The notes beneath the pieces were generated by a model. That model searched no databases, was not told the origin of the DNA, and worked only from the letters and a program-made list of their open reading frames with translations. This document shows positions 8,756-17,449 of a DNA stretch of 64,000 nt, one piece after another. Positions within the stretch are counted from its first letter, which is position 1, and each line of letters starts with the position of its first letter. The stretch comes from Promicromonospora soli (GTDB taxonomy: Bacteria; Actinomycetota; Actinomycetes; Actinomycetales; Cellulomonadaceae): positions 23,193-87,192 of the forward strand of contig NZ_BNAS01000003.1 of NCBI RefSeq assembly GCF_014653785.1, in the 5' to 3' direction. The position numbers and the translations under genes were made by a program.

Positions 8756-8771
8756 TCCGGAGGATCACACC

Positions 8772-9683
8772 ATGTCACCCATCGCCCTGACACCGGTCGC
8801 GCTGACCGCCATCGTCGCCATCGGACTGTCGCTCGCCCTGCTCGTCCTGGTCTTCCTCGACCCAGCCGGTCGCGAGCGCCGGATGGTTCGCGCGAACCTC
8901 GATCGCGGGCTGACGTCGCACGGTCCTGCCGGCTCCGGCCCCGCCGACGCCGGCGCCCCTGGCGGCGCCGCCCTGCTCGTCCGCCGACTCACGCCCCCGA
9001 AAGCCGCAGCGGGTCTCGAGAAGCTGCTGAGCCGCGCGGGGCGGCCGCCGGCCTGGCCGCTCGAACGCCTCCTGGCGGCCAAGGTCCTCCTCGCGGCCGG
9101 AGCCGTGACGCTGAGCCTCCTGTTCGCGACCGCAGTTCCCGGCACGCTCGCCGTCGTCCTCGGGATCGTCCTCACCCTGGTGGCGTACTTTCTGCCCGAG
9201 CTGCTCCTGTACAGCCGCGGCCAGGAACGCAGCAAGGCGATCGGGCTCGAGCTGGCGGACACCCTGGACCAGATGACGATCGCCGTCGAGGCCGGTCTGG
9301 GATTCGAGGCGGCGATGGCGCGTGCGGGGAAGACCGGCACGGGCCCCCTGGCCGAGGAGCTGGTCCGCACGCTCCAGGACATGCGGATGGGTCTGTCCCG
9401 CCGGGAGGCGTACGACCTGCTCGCCATCCGGGCCGACGTGAAAGACCTGCGCCGGTTCGTCCGCGCCGTCGTCCAGGCGGACAACCACGGCATCGCGATC
9501 GCCGACGTGCTGCGCACGCAGGCCGACGAGATGCGGAAGAAGCGGCGTCAGCGTGCCGAGGAGAAGGCGATGCAGATCCCGGTCAAGGTGATCTTTCCGC
9601 TGATGCTGTGCATCCTGCCGGTCCTGTTCATCGTGATGCTCGGTCCGGTGGTCATCGGCGTCCTCGACGCGTTCAGCGGCTGA
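8772..9683 (+). CDS. tadC: TadC inner-membrane platform protein (T2SF)
   Basis: A 303-aa T2SF-domain membrane protein, partner of TadB. A first transmembrane helix lies at about residues 5-27 and a pair at about 95-135. The cytoplasmic GspF-like domain (about 155-260) contains ADTLDQMTIAVEAGLGFEAAMAR, and a C-terminal helix follows. A GGAGG sequence lies 8 nt upstream of the ATG. It is encoded directly between tadB and the prepilin peptidase gene, the usual platform position in Tad loci. Confidence 0.9.
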   Translation: MSPIALTPVALTAIVAIGLSLALLVLVFLDPAGRERRMVRANLDRGLTSHGPAGSGPADAGAPGGAALLVRRLTPPKAAAGLEKLLSRAGRPPAWPLERLLAAKVLLAAGAVTLSLLFATAVPGTLAVVLGIVLTLVAYFLPELLLYSRGQERSKAIGLELADTLDQMTIAVEAGLGFEAAMARAGKTGTGPLAEELVRTLQDMRMGLSRREAYDLLAIRADVKDLRRFVRAVVQADNHGIAIADVLRTQADEMRKKRRQRAEEKAMQIPVKVIFPLMLCILPVLFIVMLGPVVIGVLDAFSG

Positions 9684-9690
9684 CCGCGCC

Positions 9691-10332
9691 ATGGAACCCA
9701 TCCCCATCCTCCTCGCCGCGGTCGTCACCGGCGGCATCGCGGCCGCGTGCGGCCCCTGGGTACGGAGCAAGGTAGCCACGACTCGTTCCGTGTGGCTGCG
9801 TACCCCGGCGCTCGCGGCCCTGGCTGCTGCGGGCGGCGCCGGTGCCGTGGCCCTGGCCGCGACCTGGCCGGAGGCAGTGGCCTTCGCCATCCTGGGCCTG
9901 GCCTGCGCGCTGCTGGTGGCCGTCGACCTCGCCGAGCACCGGATCCCGGACCGCATCCTGGGGCCGGCCTACCCGGCGTTCTTCGCCGCGCTGGCCCTGG
10001 CTGCGGCCGTGTCGGGGGAATGGCCGCGGCTGGGGCGTGCGATGCTCGCCGCTGTCGTCGTGTGCGCGGTGTACCTCCTGCTCGCCCTCATCTCGCCGTC
10101 TGGGCTGGGCCTGGGGGACGTGAAGCTCTCCGGGCTGCTCGGAGCCTTCCTCGGCTGGCTCGGCTGGCCGCAGGTGCTGTTCGGCACGTTGGCAGCCTTT
10201 GTGATCGTCGCGATCCTGGCGGCGGGGCTGCTCCTCGCCCGCCGGCGGTCGCGGCGGTCGGACGTAGCGTTCGGGCCCGCGATGGTCTTGGGGGCCGCGG
10301 TCGCCGGCTGGTGGATACCCGCCATTTTCTAG
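9691..10332 (+). CDS. tadV: Prepilin peptidase of A24 family (TadV/CpaA-like)
   Basis: A 213-aa polytopic membrane aspartyl protease expected to cleave the Flp pilins encoded at 2683 and 3013 after their KDKG sites. The catalytic aspartates are visible: D79 in the first motif (VDLAEHRIPD) and D143 in the GLGDVKL motif. Both are at the cytoplasmic ends of transmembrane helices, of which about six are predicted. It lacks the long N-terminal methylase domain of PilD, as is usual for TadV. It is the last gene of the Tad operon, 7 nt after tadC. Confidence 0.9.
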   Translation: MEPIPILLAAVVTGGIAAACGPWVRSKVATTRSVWLRTPALAALAAAGGAGAVALAATWPEAVAFAILGLACALLVAVDLAEHRIPDRILGPAYPAFFAALALAAAVSGEWPRLGRAMLAAVVVCAVYLLLALISPSGLGLGDVKLSGLLGAFLGWLGWPQVLFGTLAAFVIVAILAAGLLLARRRSRRSDVAFGPAMVLGAAVAGWWIPAIF

Positions 10333-10336
10333 ACCG

Positions 10337-10367
10337 GGTGAAAGGTTGCCGATATGGCAAATTCACC
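10337..10367. promoter_or_regulatory. Imperfect inverted repeat, candidate TetR operator or terminator
   Basis: GGTGAA and TTGCC (10337-10342, 10346-10350) mirror GGCAA and TTCACC (10356-10360, 10362-10367) around GATAT. It lies between the Tad operon end and the TetR gene, 26 nt before the TetR ATG. It could be the self-operator of that regulator or a weak terminator of the pilus operon. The sequence does not decide between them. Confidence 0.35.
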
Positions 10368-10392
10368 GGAAGCGCGAGAATTGGAGTAGATT

Positions 10393-11043
10393 ATGGTCAT
10401 GAGCGCAGAGGAGACCTCCCCGGACGAAGTGCCCGCCCAGGGACTCAGGGAGCTGAAGAAACAGATGACGCGCGGCGCGATCGCGGCCGCGGCATTCAAG
10501 CTCACCCTGGAGAAGGGACTCGACCACGTCACGGTCGAGGAGATCTCACGCGTGGCCATCGTGTCGCCTCGCACGTTCTCCAACTACTTCTCCTCCAAGG
10601 AGGAGGCTGTCGTCTCGGCCGGTGGGCAAGACCCCGAGCAGTTCTTGCCCGCGTTTCGCGAGGCCGTGCGGGAGGTACCTCCGCTGGAGGCGCTCCGCGA
10701 GGTGTTCGCCGACTACTTCATGAACCTGACGGACGACCAGCTCGACCAGATCCGCCAGATGCTCGGCCTGGTGGTGCAGTACCCCTCCTTGCTCGACGTC
10801 CAGGCGGCCCGGTTCGGGAACCTGGAGGCAGAGCTGCGCGGCGTGGTTGCCGAGCACACCGGCGCCGACGAAGAGACCGAGATGTATCCGTGGCTCGTGG
10901 CCTCCGCGGGGATCGCGGCGGTCAGGGCGGCGCTGCGTGTGTGGGGGGCGTCCCCGGCCGACGGGCGTGACAAGCTCGTCAAGCTCGTCCAGGAGGCGCT
11001 CAGCCTCTTCAGTGCTGGGCTGCCTGCGCCTGCGCCTCGCTGA
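10393..11043 (+). CDS. TetR-family transcriptional regulator
   Basis: A 216-aa repressor-type protein. The N-terminal helix-turn-helix (about residues 28-70) contains [39 protein letters not shown], close to the TetR_N consensus. The ligand-binding helical C-terminal domain is not assignable to a known ligand. Start choice is between ATG 10393 and the ATG two codons later, with no strong Shine-Dalgarno signal for either. It is a lone gene between the Tad locus and htpX, ends at its own terminator, and has no obvious target transporter next to it. Confidence 0.85.
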   Translation: MVMSAEETSPDEVPAQGLRELKKQMTRGAIAAAAFKLTLEKGLDHVTVEEISRVAIVSPRTFSNYFSSKEEAVVSAGGQDPEQFLPAFREAVREVPPLEALREVFADYFMNLTDDQLDQIRQMLGLVVQYPSLLDVQAARFGNLEAELRGVVAEHTGADEETEMYPWLVASAGIAAVRAALRVWGASPADGRDKLVKLVQEALSLFSAGLPAPAPR

Positions 11044-11058
11044 GGCCGGTATCGGAGC

Positions 11059-11089
11059 GGCGCAGATCTCATGATCTGCGCCTCTTCCG
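11059..11089 (+). terminator. Terminator after the TetR gene
   Basis: A perfect 10-bp stem (11059-11068 with 11073-11082) has a TCAT loop and a TCTTCCG tail. It starts 16 nt after the TetR stop codon and separates it from htpX. Confidence 0.7.
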
Positions 11090-11171
11090 TGCCCGCAACC
11101 GGAGTGAGCGATCATTGCCTCCGGGAACCGCCACCCCGCGTGGCGCGTTCGGCTGGGTGGAAAGGAGTGCG

Positions 11172-12113
11172 ATGCACAGGCACTACAACGGGCTGAAGAC
11201 CGCCGCGCTGTTCGGTGGGATGTGGGCCGTGATCCTCGGGCTCTGGGCGCTCTTCGGAGCACGTTCCAGCATGCTGTGGATCTTCGTGCTCATCGGGCTG
11301 GGAACCACCGCCTACGGCTACTGGAACTCCGACAAGCTCGCGATCCGAGCGATGCACGCGTATCCGGTCACGGAGCTGCAGGCGCCGGAGATGCACCGCA
11401 TCGTGCGCGAGCTCTCCACGGCGGCGCGCCAGCCGATGCCGCGGCTGTACATATCGCCCACCAAGGCGCCCAACGCGTTCGCCACCGGGCGCAACCCGCA
11501 GAACGCCGCTGTGTGCTGCACGGAGGGAATCCTGCAGCTGCTGAACGAGCGCGAGCTGCGCGGTGTGCTGGGGCACGAGCTCATGCACGTCTACAACCGG
11601 GACATCCTGACGTCGTCGGTCGCGTCCGCGATGGCGGGCCTCATCACCGCGCTGGCGCAGTTCCTGCTGTTCTTCGGCGGCGGTGACCGCCGCGAGGGCG
11701 GCAACCCGCTCGCCGCGCTCGCCATGGCGTTCCTCGCCCCGGTCGCGGCGATGCTCATCCAGATGGCGATCTCCCGCACCCGCGAGTACGACGCCGACGA
11801 GGACGGCGCCCGCCTGACGGGCGACCCCCTGGCCCTGGCCTCGGCGCTGCGGAAGCTGGAACAGGGCACGCAGCGTGCGCCGCTGCCCCAGGACCGCAAC
11901 CTCACCAACGTGTCGCACCTGATGATCGCCAACCCGTTCCGCGGCGCCGGGATCGGCCGCCTGTTCGCCACGCACCCGCCGATGCCGGACCGCATCCGCC
12001 GCCTCGAGACGATGGCGGGCGGCCCGTCGGGCGGTTACGGCCCGGGCGGGATCGGCGGTCCGACGTCGGGCCCGGACGCGCCGCCGTGGGGCACCCCACC
12101 GGGGATGCTCTGA
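11172..12113 (+). CDS. htpX: Membrane zinc metalloprotease HtpX (M48B)
   Basis: A 313-aa membrane protease for quality control of membrane proteins under stress. Two N-terminal transmembrane helices (about residues 9-50) precede the M48 domain. The zinc site HELMH is at residues 135-139, and the third ligand region is [10 protein letters not shown] (Glu near residue 200). Two further hydrophobic stretches lie between them (about 152-196). The C-terminal tail is Gly/Pro-rich and probably disordered. ATG 11172 was chosen because AAGGAG (11162-11167) sits 4-5 nt upstream. The upstream in-frame start at 11115 adds residues with no family match. Confidence 0.92.
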   Translation: MHRHYNGLKTAALFGGMWAVILGLWALFGARSSMLWIFVLIGLGTTAYGYWNSDKLAIRAMHAYPVTELQAPEMHRIVRELSTAARQPMPRLYISPTKAPNAFATGRNPQNAAVCCTEGILQLLNERELRGVLGHELMHVYNRDILTSSVASAMAGLITALAQFLLFFGGGDRREGGNPLAALAMAFLAPVAAMLIQMAISRTREYDADEDGARLTGDPLALASALRKLEQGTQRAPLPQDRNLTNVSHLMIANPFRGAGIGRLFATHPPMPDRIRRLETMAGGPSGGYGPGGIGGPTSGPDAPPWGTPPGML

Positions 12114-12231
12114 ACCCACTCCTCGTCGCTCATGGAATGCGTTCGTCGCTGTCCGTGGGGGCGGATACGGTGGTCCAAGATCCCGACCGGACGTGCAGCG
12201 GCGTCCGGGTGTTACGCAGAAGGAGCACCAC

Positions 12232-12726
12232 ATGGCCGACTCGTCGTTCGACATCGTCAGCAAGGTCGACCGCCAGGAGGTCGACAACGCGCTGAACCAG
12301 GCGTCGAAGGAGATCTCGCAGCGGTACGACTTCAAGAATGTCGGCGCCTCGATCGCCTGGAGCGGCGAGAGCATCGTGATCGTCGCCAACTCGTCGGAGC
12401 GCGTGCTCGCCGCCCTCGACGTCTTCGAGATCAAGCTGATCAAGCGCGGCATCTCGCTCAAGGCGCTCGACGTCGGCGAGCGTGAGCCCAGGCCCTCCGG
12501 CAAGGAGTACCGCCTCGCCGCCACCCTCAAGGAGGGCCTGGCCGGCGAGTCCGCGAAGAAGGTCACCAAGATCATCCGCGAAGAGGGCCCGAAGGGCGTG
12601 AAGACGCAGATCACGGGCGACGAGGTGCGCGTGACCAGCAAGTCCCGCGACCAGCTTCAGGAGGTCATGGCTCTCCTGAAGGGCTCGGACCTGGACTTCG
12701 CCCTGCAGTTCACGAACTACCGCTGA
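12232..12726 (+). CDS. YajQ family cyclic-di-GMP/nucleotide-binding protein
   Basis: A 164-aa cytoplasmic protein of the UPF0234/YajQ family. The family start [20 protein letters not shown] and the paired alpha-beta repeats ([12 protein letters not shown] near the front, [19 protein letters not shown] in the middle) are intact. The conserved C-terminal segment [12 protein letters not shown] ends the protein. Members bind nucleotides, and some bind cyclic-di-GMP, but the role in actinobacteria is unclear. ATG 12232 has AGAAGGAG 6-7 nt upstream. It is a single gene that ends facing the membrane-protein/PadR pair, with a shared hairpin between. Confidence 0.93.
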   Translation: MADSSFDIVSKVDRQEVDNALNQASKEISQRYDFKNVGASIAWSGESIVIVANSSERVLAALDVFEIKLIKRGISLKALDVGEREPRPSGKEYRLAATLKEGLAGESAKKVTKIIREEGPKGVKTQITGDEVRVTSKSRDQLQEVMALLKGSDLDFALQFTNYR

Positions 12727-12795
12727 CGGTCAGCGGCCACAGCGTGCCTGGCGATCAGCAGACGGCGGTCAAGAGCCGGCGCTGAGCGTGCGGGA

Positions 12796-12828
12796 CGGGC
12801 GGTCGCCGGGTGAACCGGCGACCGCCCG
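12796..12828. terminator. Bidirectional terminator between yajQ and a membrane-protein gene
   Basis: A perfect 14-bp stem (12796-12809 with 12815-12828) has a GTGAA loop. It lies between two convergent genes, so either transcript would form the hairpin. U-runs are weak on both sides, which is common for high-GC actinobacterial terminators. Confidence 0.72.
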
Positions 12829-12834
12829 CTCCCT

Positions 12835-13386
12835 TCAGTCGCGCGCCACGTCCTGCGGGCCCCGCCGGGCAAGCAGGACGCACAGGACGAGCAGGACCAC
12901 GATGAACGGCGCCCACCCGTAGCGCTCCCAGGGGCTCGACGACGCGACGTTCATGACCGCTCCGAGCGCGAGCACCGCGACGAGCACGCGGACTCCCACC
13001 CGGCCGACGGTCGCAGGGAGGCGCACGCCCATGCCCCCGCGTGCGAGGACGACGAGCGCGGCGAGCAGCCACACGACCGCAGAGACGCTGCTCGCAACCC
13101 GCAGATCCTCCGGAAGCCGGCCGGTGTGAGCCCCGCTCCAGGCGGCGGCGGCGAGCGGTGCCCCGGCTGCGAGGGCGACCTGGAAGGCGACGACTAGACC
13201 GAAGCCAGCCGCGGCCGCGGTCGCGAGCCATCGCGTCCGGGCCGATGGGGTCCCGTGCGCGGGACGGCCTCGTGTCGGGGTGACCCCCTGCGTCGGGTCA
13301 CCGTCAAGCCGTGGCGTGTCGGGTGTCGCGCCCTGGGGTGTCGAGTCACGTGAGGTCGAGCGCGCCTCGTTGCCGGTGGCTGTCAT
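12835..13386 (-). CDS. Hypothetical four-TM membrane protein coupled to PadR
   Basis: A 183-aa protein with a polar, Thr/Pro-rich cytoplasmic N-terminus of about 52 residues and four hydrophobic segments (about 53-80, 95-115, 125-142 and 155-172). I do not recognise a domain. Its ATG (13384-13386) overlaps the stop of the upstream PadR gene as ATGA. The pair is therefore translationally coupled, and this protein is the likely target or effector of that regulator. PadR regulators often control a small adjacent membrane protein or transporter. The function here is unknown. Confidence 0.65.
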   Translation of the reverse strand: MTATGNEARSTSRDSTPQGATPDTPRLDGDPTQGVTPTRGRPAHGTPSARTRWLATAAAAGFGLVVAFQVALAAGAPLAAAAWSGAHTGRLPEDLRVASSVSAVVWLLAALVVLARGGMGVRLPATVGRVGVRVLVAVLALGAVMNVASSSPWERYGWAPFIVVLLVLCVLLARRGPQDVARD

Positions 13387-13970
13387 GGCGTCTCCTTCGT
13401 CGAGGTCGGGGGTTCTCCGTCGTGGCCGTGGCCATCGGCGGCGAGGGTGGCGAGAGTCGCGAGCGCCTCGTCGGCCCAGGCGATCGTGGCGCGCGCCGCG
13501 TGCTCGCCCGCGGAGATGGTCAGCAGCCAGTAGGGGCTGTCGTCCGCGTGCTCGGTGTGGTCGGTGTCCGTGCGCTCGGTGGCGAGCCCGGCGAGCTGGC
13601 GTTCCGCCCGGTCCCGCGCGTCCTGCACCAGCTCGGCGCACGCCTCGGGCCCCAGGGCCCGGCCGAAGAAGAGGCGCAGGAGGACGCCGTTGCGCGGCGG
13701 GTCGGCTTGCGGCGGTTCGGCGAGCAGGGTGCGCAGGTGCGCGCGGCCGGCCGAAGTGAGGGCGAACGCGGAGGAGCCGGTCCGGGTACCCCCGCGGCGT
13801 TCGACGAGCCCTTCCTGCTCGAGCTCCGCGAGCGTTGGGTAGATCTGCCCGAAGCTCTCGCTCCAGAAGTGCCCGAGGGTCTCGCGGATCGCCTCGCGCA
13901 GGGCATAGCCGGTCATCGGCTGGATGCTCAGGGCTCCCAGGACTGCGGTGCGGGTCTGTCTGGCGCGCAT
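13383..13970 (-). CDS. PadR-family transcriptional regulator
   Basis: A 195-aa regulator. The N-terminal winged-helix domain (about residues 5-80) has the PadR pattern AVLGALSIQPMTGYALREAI, then GQIYPTLAELEQEGLV and the wing. The C-terminal helical half (about 95-180) includes the conserved WLLTIS segment and resembles the Vir/PadR_C dimerisation domain. The ATG at 13968-13970 is preceded by a GAGGTGAGG-like site. A longer in-frame reading upstream has no support. It overlaps the downstream membrane protein as ATGA. PadR proteins commonly repress their own operon. Confidence 0.9.
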   Translation of the reverse strand: MRARQTRTAVLGALSIQPMTGYALREAIRETLGHFWSESFGQIYPTLAELEQEGLVERRGGTRTGSSAFALTSAGRAHLRTLLAEPPQADPPRNGVLLRLFFGRALGPEACAELVQDARDRAERQLAGLATERTDTDHTEHADDSPYWLLTISAGEHAARATIAWADEALATLATLAADGHGHDGEPPTSTKETP

Positions 13971-14067
13971 GGCCTCACCTCTCTCGGAGATATTTCTACC
14001 AGATACAAACGGCGAAGGGGTCCGATGCTCCGATAACAACCTGGTAACGCGTCGGCCTCGACCGGGA

Positions 14068-14442
14068 CTACCCGTGACGCCGTAAGTCGCGTAGGGCCAC
14101 GACGGTGAGGGTGGCGAGCGCGATTCCCAGTGCTGCGGCGCCCACCACCCACCACGCGTCAGCGAGGAACACCGACGCGATGACCAGACCGGCGCCGAGC
14201 CCGCCGAGGACGCCCAGCCCGAACAGCGTCCGCGGCCCGAACCCGAGCCCTGGGAGCCGGGCGACCAGGGCGATCTCGAGCCAGGTCCCGCCGACGGCCA
14301 GCAGGGTCGCACCGGCGGCGTCGAGCATTGACAGCCCGTGCAGCGCGCTGATGGGCGCGACGATCCCACCCTCCCAGGCCGTGGGCAGGCCGAGCAGCGC
14401 GAGCCCGAGAGCGATGAGCCCGAGTGGGACATAGAAGACCAT
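14068..14442 (-). CDS. Small four-TM hypothetical membrane protein
   Basis: A 124-aa very hydrophobic protein with four predicted transmembrane helices (about residues 2-20, 38-60, 68-92 and 94-115), ending in a basic RDLRRHG tail. No family is recognised and no catalytic residues stand out. It lies 33 nt downstream of the DHA2-type efflux transporter on the same strand, so it may be co-transcribed with that pump. ATG 14442 is the first plausible start. Codon use is like its neighbours. Confidence 0.6.
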   Translation of the reverse strand: MVFYVPLGLIALGLALLGLPTAWEGGIVAPISALHGLSMLDAAGATLLAVGGTWLEIALVARLPGLGFGPRTLFGLGVLGGLGAGLVIASVFLADAWWVVGAAALGIALATLTVVALRDLRRHG

Positions 14443-14475
14443 AGCTCAAGGTAGCGGCCCCAGGAGGGCTGTGGC

Positions 14476-15975
14476 TCAGCCGACGGGCACGGGTTCTGGG
14501 GCGGATTCGGCGGAGGCCGGACGGGTGTCGGTGAGCGAGAGCCCCTGGCCGCGGCGCCGGAACAGCAGGGCCGACAGCACCGCCCCCAGGGCGAAGAACC
14601 CCGCGCCCCACCAGTACGCGGTCGAATAGCTGGCGATCGCCGCCTCCACGCCGATCGCCTCGGTCACCGGCGTGTGGGCCGCAAGGTAGTCGGCCGCGGC
14701 GGTGGCGGCCAGCGTGTTGAGCAGAGCCGTGCCGATCGAGCCGCCGACCTGCTGGCTCGTGTTCACCATCGCCGACGCGACGCCGGCGAACTGCCGGTCG
14801 ACGCCGAGCGTTGCGGTCTGCATGGAGGCGGGCATGATCGTCCCCATCGCGAAGCCGATGACCATCAGCGGCGGCAGGACGTTCGCGGCGTAGGTGCTCG
14901 ACGCGTCCAGGAACGTGAGGGAGACCATGCCGATCGCGCCCAGCGTCATGCCGACCGGCACCAGGAGCTTGGGACCGTACCGGGGCACGAACAGGTTGGT
15001 GCCGAGCTGCGCGGCGACCACGAGCATCGCGATCATGGGCAGGAAGGCGAGGCCCGTCTGGATCGGCGAGTAGTCGAGCGTGAGCTGCAGGTAGTAGGTC
15101 ACGAAGAGGAAGATGCCGAACATCCCGGCGCCGGCGATCAGCACCGAGGTGTACGCGGCGCCGCGGTTGCGGTCGAGGACTATCGACAGCGGCAGGAGCG
15201 GGTGCGCTGCTCGCCTCTGCCAGGCGACGAAAGCCGTCAGCAGGACGGCGGCGCCGGCCAGCATGCCCCACGTCAGGGGTGCGTCCCAGCCTCCGGTCTC
15301 GGCGTTCGAGAAGCCGTAGACGAGGCCGAAGAGCGCGCCGGACACCAGCACGGTCCCCGGGACGTCCAGCTTCGGCCGCGGCCCGCTGCGGGTGATGCGC
15401 GGGACGAAGACCAGGGCCCCGACGAGGGCGAACGCGGCGATGAAGACGTTGATGTAGAGGTTCCAGCGCCAGTCGAGGGACTCCGTCAGGATGCCGCCGA
15501 GGAGCAGCCCGACCGCGCCGCCGGCGCCGGCGATCGCACCGAAGACGCCGAACGCTCGGGCGCGTTCCTTCGGCACAGTGAAGGTGGTGGTCAGAACGGC
15601 GAGCGCCGTGGGAGCGAGAAGTGCACCGAACGCGCCCTGCAGCGCGCGGGCGGCCACGAGCAGGTCGAACGAGCCGGCGGCGCCCCCCAGCGCGGAGGCG
15701 ATGGCGAAACCGATGAGGCCGATGATGAAGGTGCGCTTGCGGCCGATGAGGTCGGAGAGCCGCCCGCCGAGCAGGAGGAGGCTTGCGAACGCGAGCGAGT
15801 ATGCGGTGATGACCCACTGACGCTGACCGTCCGAGAAGCCGAGGTCGGCCTGGGCCGAGGGAAGTGCGATGTTCACGACCGTCGCGTCGAGCACGACCAT
15901 GAGCTGGGCCAGCCCGACCACGACGAGCGTGATCCAGCGACGACGGTCGGTCGCGGGTGTTGAGGTTTCGGACAT
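14476..15975 (-). CDS. MFS drug/proton antiporter, DHA2 (EmrB/QacA) family
   Basis: A 499-aa transporter with about 14 transmembrane helices, as in the DHA2 family. Motif A (GGRLSDLIGRKR) lies between helices 2 and 3, the DATVVNIALP motif is in helix 1, and the long 14-helix layout distinguishes it from the 12-helix DHA1 class. Likely role: proton-driven export of toxic compounds. The TetR gene at 16075 is divergent and probably represses it. ATG 15975 gives the usual MSETSTP-type start. ATG 15987 in the same frame is an alternative. Neither has a clear ribosome-binding site, so a leaderless transcript is possible. Confidence 0.9.
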   Translation of the reverse strand: MSETSTPATDRRRWITLVVVGLAQLMVVLDATVVNIALPSAQADLGFSDGQRQWVITAYSLAFASLLLLGGRLSDLIGRKRTFIIGLIGFAIASALGGAAGSFDLLVAARALQGAFGALLAPTALAVLTTTFTVPKERARAFGVFGAIAGAGGAVGLLLGGILTESLDWRWNLYINVFIAAFALVGALVFVPRITRSGPRPKLDVPGTVLVSGALFGLVYGFSNAETGGWDAPLTWGMLAGAAVLLTAFVAWQRRAAHPLLPLSIVLDRNRGAAYTSVLIAGAGMFGIFLFVTYYLQLTLDYSPIQTGLAFLPMIAMLVVAAQLGTNLFVPRYGPKLLVPVGMTLGAIGMVSLTFLDASSTYAANVLPPLMVIGFAMGTIMPASMQTATLGVDRQFAGVASAMVNTSQQVGGSIGTALLNTLAATAAADYLAAHTPVTEAIGVEAAIASYSTAYWWGAGFFALGAVLSALLFRRRGQGLSLTDTRPASAESAPEPVPVG

Positions 15976-16027
15976 GCGGGCCACCATATACGGTACTGTC
16001 GAGTTCCGGAAATGGTTGGTTCAATAA

Positions 16028-16042
16028 TTAACCCGCCGTTAA
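16028..16042. promoter_or_regulatory. Candidate TetR operator between efflux pump and regulator
   Basis: A perfect TTAAC-CCGCC-GTTAA inverted repeat (5-bp arms) sits in the intergenic region shared by the DHA2 transporter and its TetR regulator. An overlapping GGTT...AACC pair (16018-16033) extends the symmetry. The position suits repression of both divergent genes. This is inference from symmetry and location. Confidence 0.45.
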
Positions 16043-16074
16043 AGTTGGACCGGACAGAGGGGAGGGCGACCGCG

Positions 16075-16695
16075 ATGACGCAGACCGAGCAGGTCGAGGC
16101 GAAGCCCCGGCTCGGACGCAAGAGGGACCACACCCGTGATCCCGAGATCCTGGACGCCGCGCTCGACGTGCTGTCGGAGACCGGTTATGACGGCATGACC
16201 ATCGACATGGTCGCGGCGCGGGCCAAGGCCGGCAAGGCGACTCTCTACCGCAGGTGGCCGTCCAAGGCCGAGCTCGTGCTCGACGCCGTCGTGTGCATGA
16301 AGTCGAGGGATATCGACCTCGCCGCTCTGCCGGACACGGGGACCCTGCGGGGGGACCTCGTGGCGATGATCAGGCCGCCGAGCATCCGCGACAGTGAGCG
16401 CAAGCTCAAGGTGATGGCCGGGATCGCGTCCATGATCGCCCGGAGCCCCGAGCTTGCCGCCGCCGCGCAGGAGGCGCTCGTCGAGCCGCGCGCGTCCGCC
16501 AACCGCATCTTCTTCCGGCGCGCGATCGAACGCGGCGAGATCCCGGCGGACGCCGACATCGAGCGGCTCTGCATGATCGGCCCGGCGATGGTCGCGTACA
16601 GCGTGCTCATGCTGGGCAAGCCCGTCGACCGCGAGTTCCTGATCTCGACCATCGACGGGGTCATCCTGCCGGCCGCAGGGCTGCGCACCGCCTGA
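16075..16695 (+). CDS. TetR-family regulator of the divergent efflux pump
   Basis: A 206-aa TetR protein with a strong N-terminal helix-turn-helix (about residues 20-66: ILDAALDVLSETGYDGMTIDMVAARAKAGKATLYRRWPSKAELV) and a C-terminal domain of the TetR_C_11/16-like kind. It is transcribed away from the DHA2 efflux gene, the arrangement expected for a local drug-responsive repressor. I prefer ATG 16075 because AGGGGAGGG lies about 9 nt upstream. A GTG/ATG-like start at 16012 would include unconserved residues and overlap the putative operator. Confidence 0.9.
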   Translation: MTQTEQVEAKPRLGRKRDHTRDPEILDAALDVLSETGYDGMTIDMVAARAKAGKATLYRRWPSKAELVLDAVVCMKSRDIDLAALPDTGTLRGDLVAMIRPPSIRDSERKLKVMAGIASMIARSPELAAAAQEALVEPRASANRIFFRRAIERGEIPADADIERLCMIGPAMVAYSVLMLGKPVDREFLISTIDGVILPAAGLRTA

Positions 16696-16756
16696 GCCTG
16701 TGCGGCCGGACGGCGCCGTACTGTTCAGCGTGGCGCTGGCACCGTTGACGGCGTAC

Positions 16757-16774
16757 TGTAGGTACGTACCTACA
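16757..16774. promoter_or_regulatory. 18-bp perfect palindrome, operator of the toxin-antitoxin operon
   Basis: TGTAGGTACGTACCTACA is a perfect 18-bp palindrome ending 16 nt before the antitoxin start codon. A TTGACG hexamer at 16745-16750 could be the -35 box, which would put the palindrome over the -10 region. Antitoxin-toxin complexes of this class bind such sites to repress their own operon, so it is the likely autoregulatory operator. Confidence 0.75.
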
Positions 16775-16790
16775 TTGGAGGTGGTCGGAG

Positions 16791-17030
16791 ATGAGTGTCG
16801 TTACGTCTCGCGAGCTGAATCACGACGTGAGTGCGGTCAAGCGTGCCGCGGCCCGCGGTCCGGTAGTCATCACCGACCATGGTCGGCCGTCGCACGTGCT
16901 ACTCACCTTCGCGGACTATCAGCGGCTCACGGGCACAGACGTCAGCTTGGCCGATGCATTCGTGATGCCTGAAGAGATCGAGTTCGAGCCGGTGCGCCCT
17001 GAAGGATCGGCGCGTGAGGTCGACTGGTGA
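16791..17030 (+). CDS. Type II antitoxin, Phd/YefM family
   Basis: A 79-aa antitoxin. The N-terminal DNA-binding fold shows the Phd/YefM pattern SRELNHDVSAVKRAAARGPVVITDHGRPSHVLLTFADYQRL (residues 5-45). The C-terminal acidic tail (about 55-79), disordered when free, should wrap and neutralise the toxin. GGAGGTGG lies just upstream and an 18-bp palindrome lies in front. The stop overlaps the toxin GTG start as GTGA, which keeps the two proteins in proportion. Confidence 0.9.
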   Translation: MSVVTSRELNHDVSAVKRAAARGPVVITDHGRPSHVLLTFADYQRLTGTDVSLADAFVMPEEIEFEPVRPEGSAREVDW

Positions 17031-17449
17031 AGTTCCTGCTGGACACCAACGTCGTGTCCGAGCTCCGGAAGTCCGGCGAGCGCAGGACTGAGCGGTTCAA
17101 CGACTGGGCGGAACGCCTGTCGCCGTCGGACACATCGCTCTCCGTCATCACGGTGCTGGAACTGCGGGCCGGGATCGAGTCGAAGCGGCGGAACGACTCG
17201 CGGCAGGCGGAGGTCCTGGACGTCTGGCTGGAGAAAAGTGTTCTGCCGAGCTACTCGGGGCGGCTCCTGGACGTTGATCAGGACGTTGCCGACGCCGCCG
17301 CGCGACTCCATGTACCGCACCGCCGCCCAGCCCATGACGCGCTCATCGCCGCGACTGCGCTGGTGCACGGTCTAACCCTCGTGACGCGGAACGCGGCGGA
17401 CTTCGAGCCCATGGGTGTCTCGTTCGTGAACCCTTGGGACGCGCCTTGA
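17027..17449 (+). CDS. PIN-domain ribonuclease toxin (VapC-like)
   Basis: A 140-aa PIN-domain toxin, probably a Mg2+-dependent RNase acting on tRNA or other structured RNA. The acidic residues are visible: first Asp in LLDTNVVSE (D6), Glu in ITVLELRAGI (about E46), Asp in PAHDALIAATA (about D103) and a final Asn/Asp pair in TRNAADF. The GTG start overlaps the antitoxin stop (GTGA). Its own stop overlaps the HAD gene TTG start. Phd-type antitoxins with PIN toxins (FitAB/VapBC-like) are known. Confidence 0.9.
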   Translation: MKFLLDTNVVSELRKSGERRTERFNDWAERLSPSDTSLSVITVLELRAGIESKRRNDSRQAEVLDVWLEKSVLPSYSGRLLDVDQDVADAAARLHVPHRRPAHDALIAATALVHGLTLVTRNAADFEPMGVSFVNPWDAP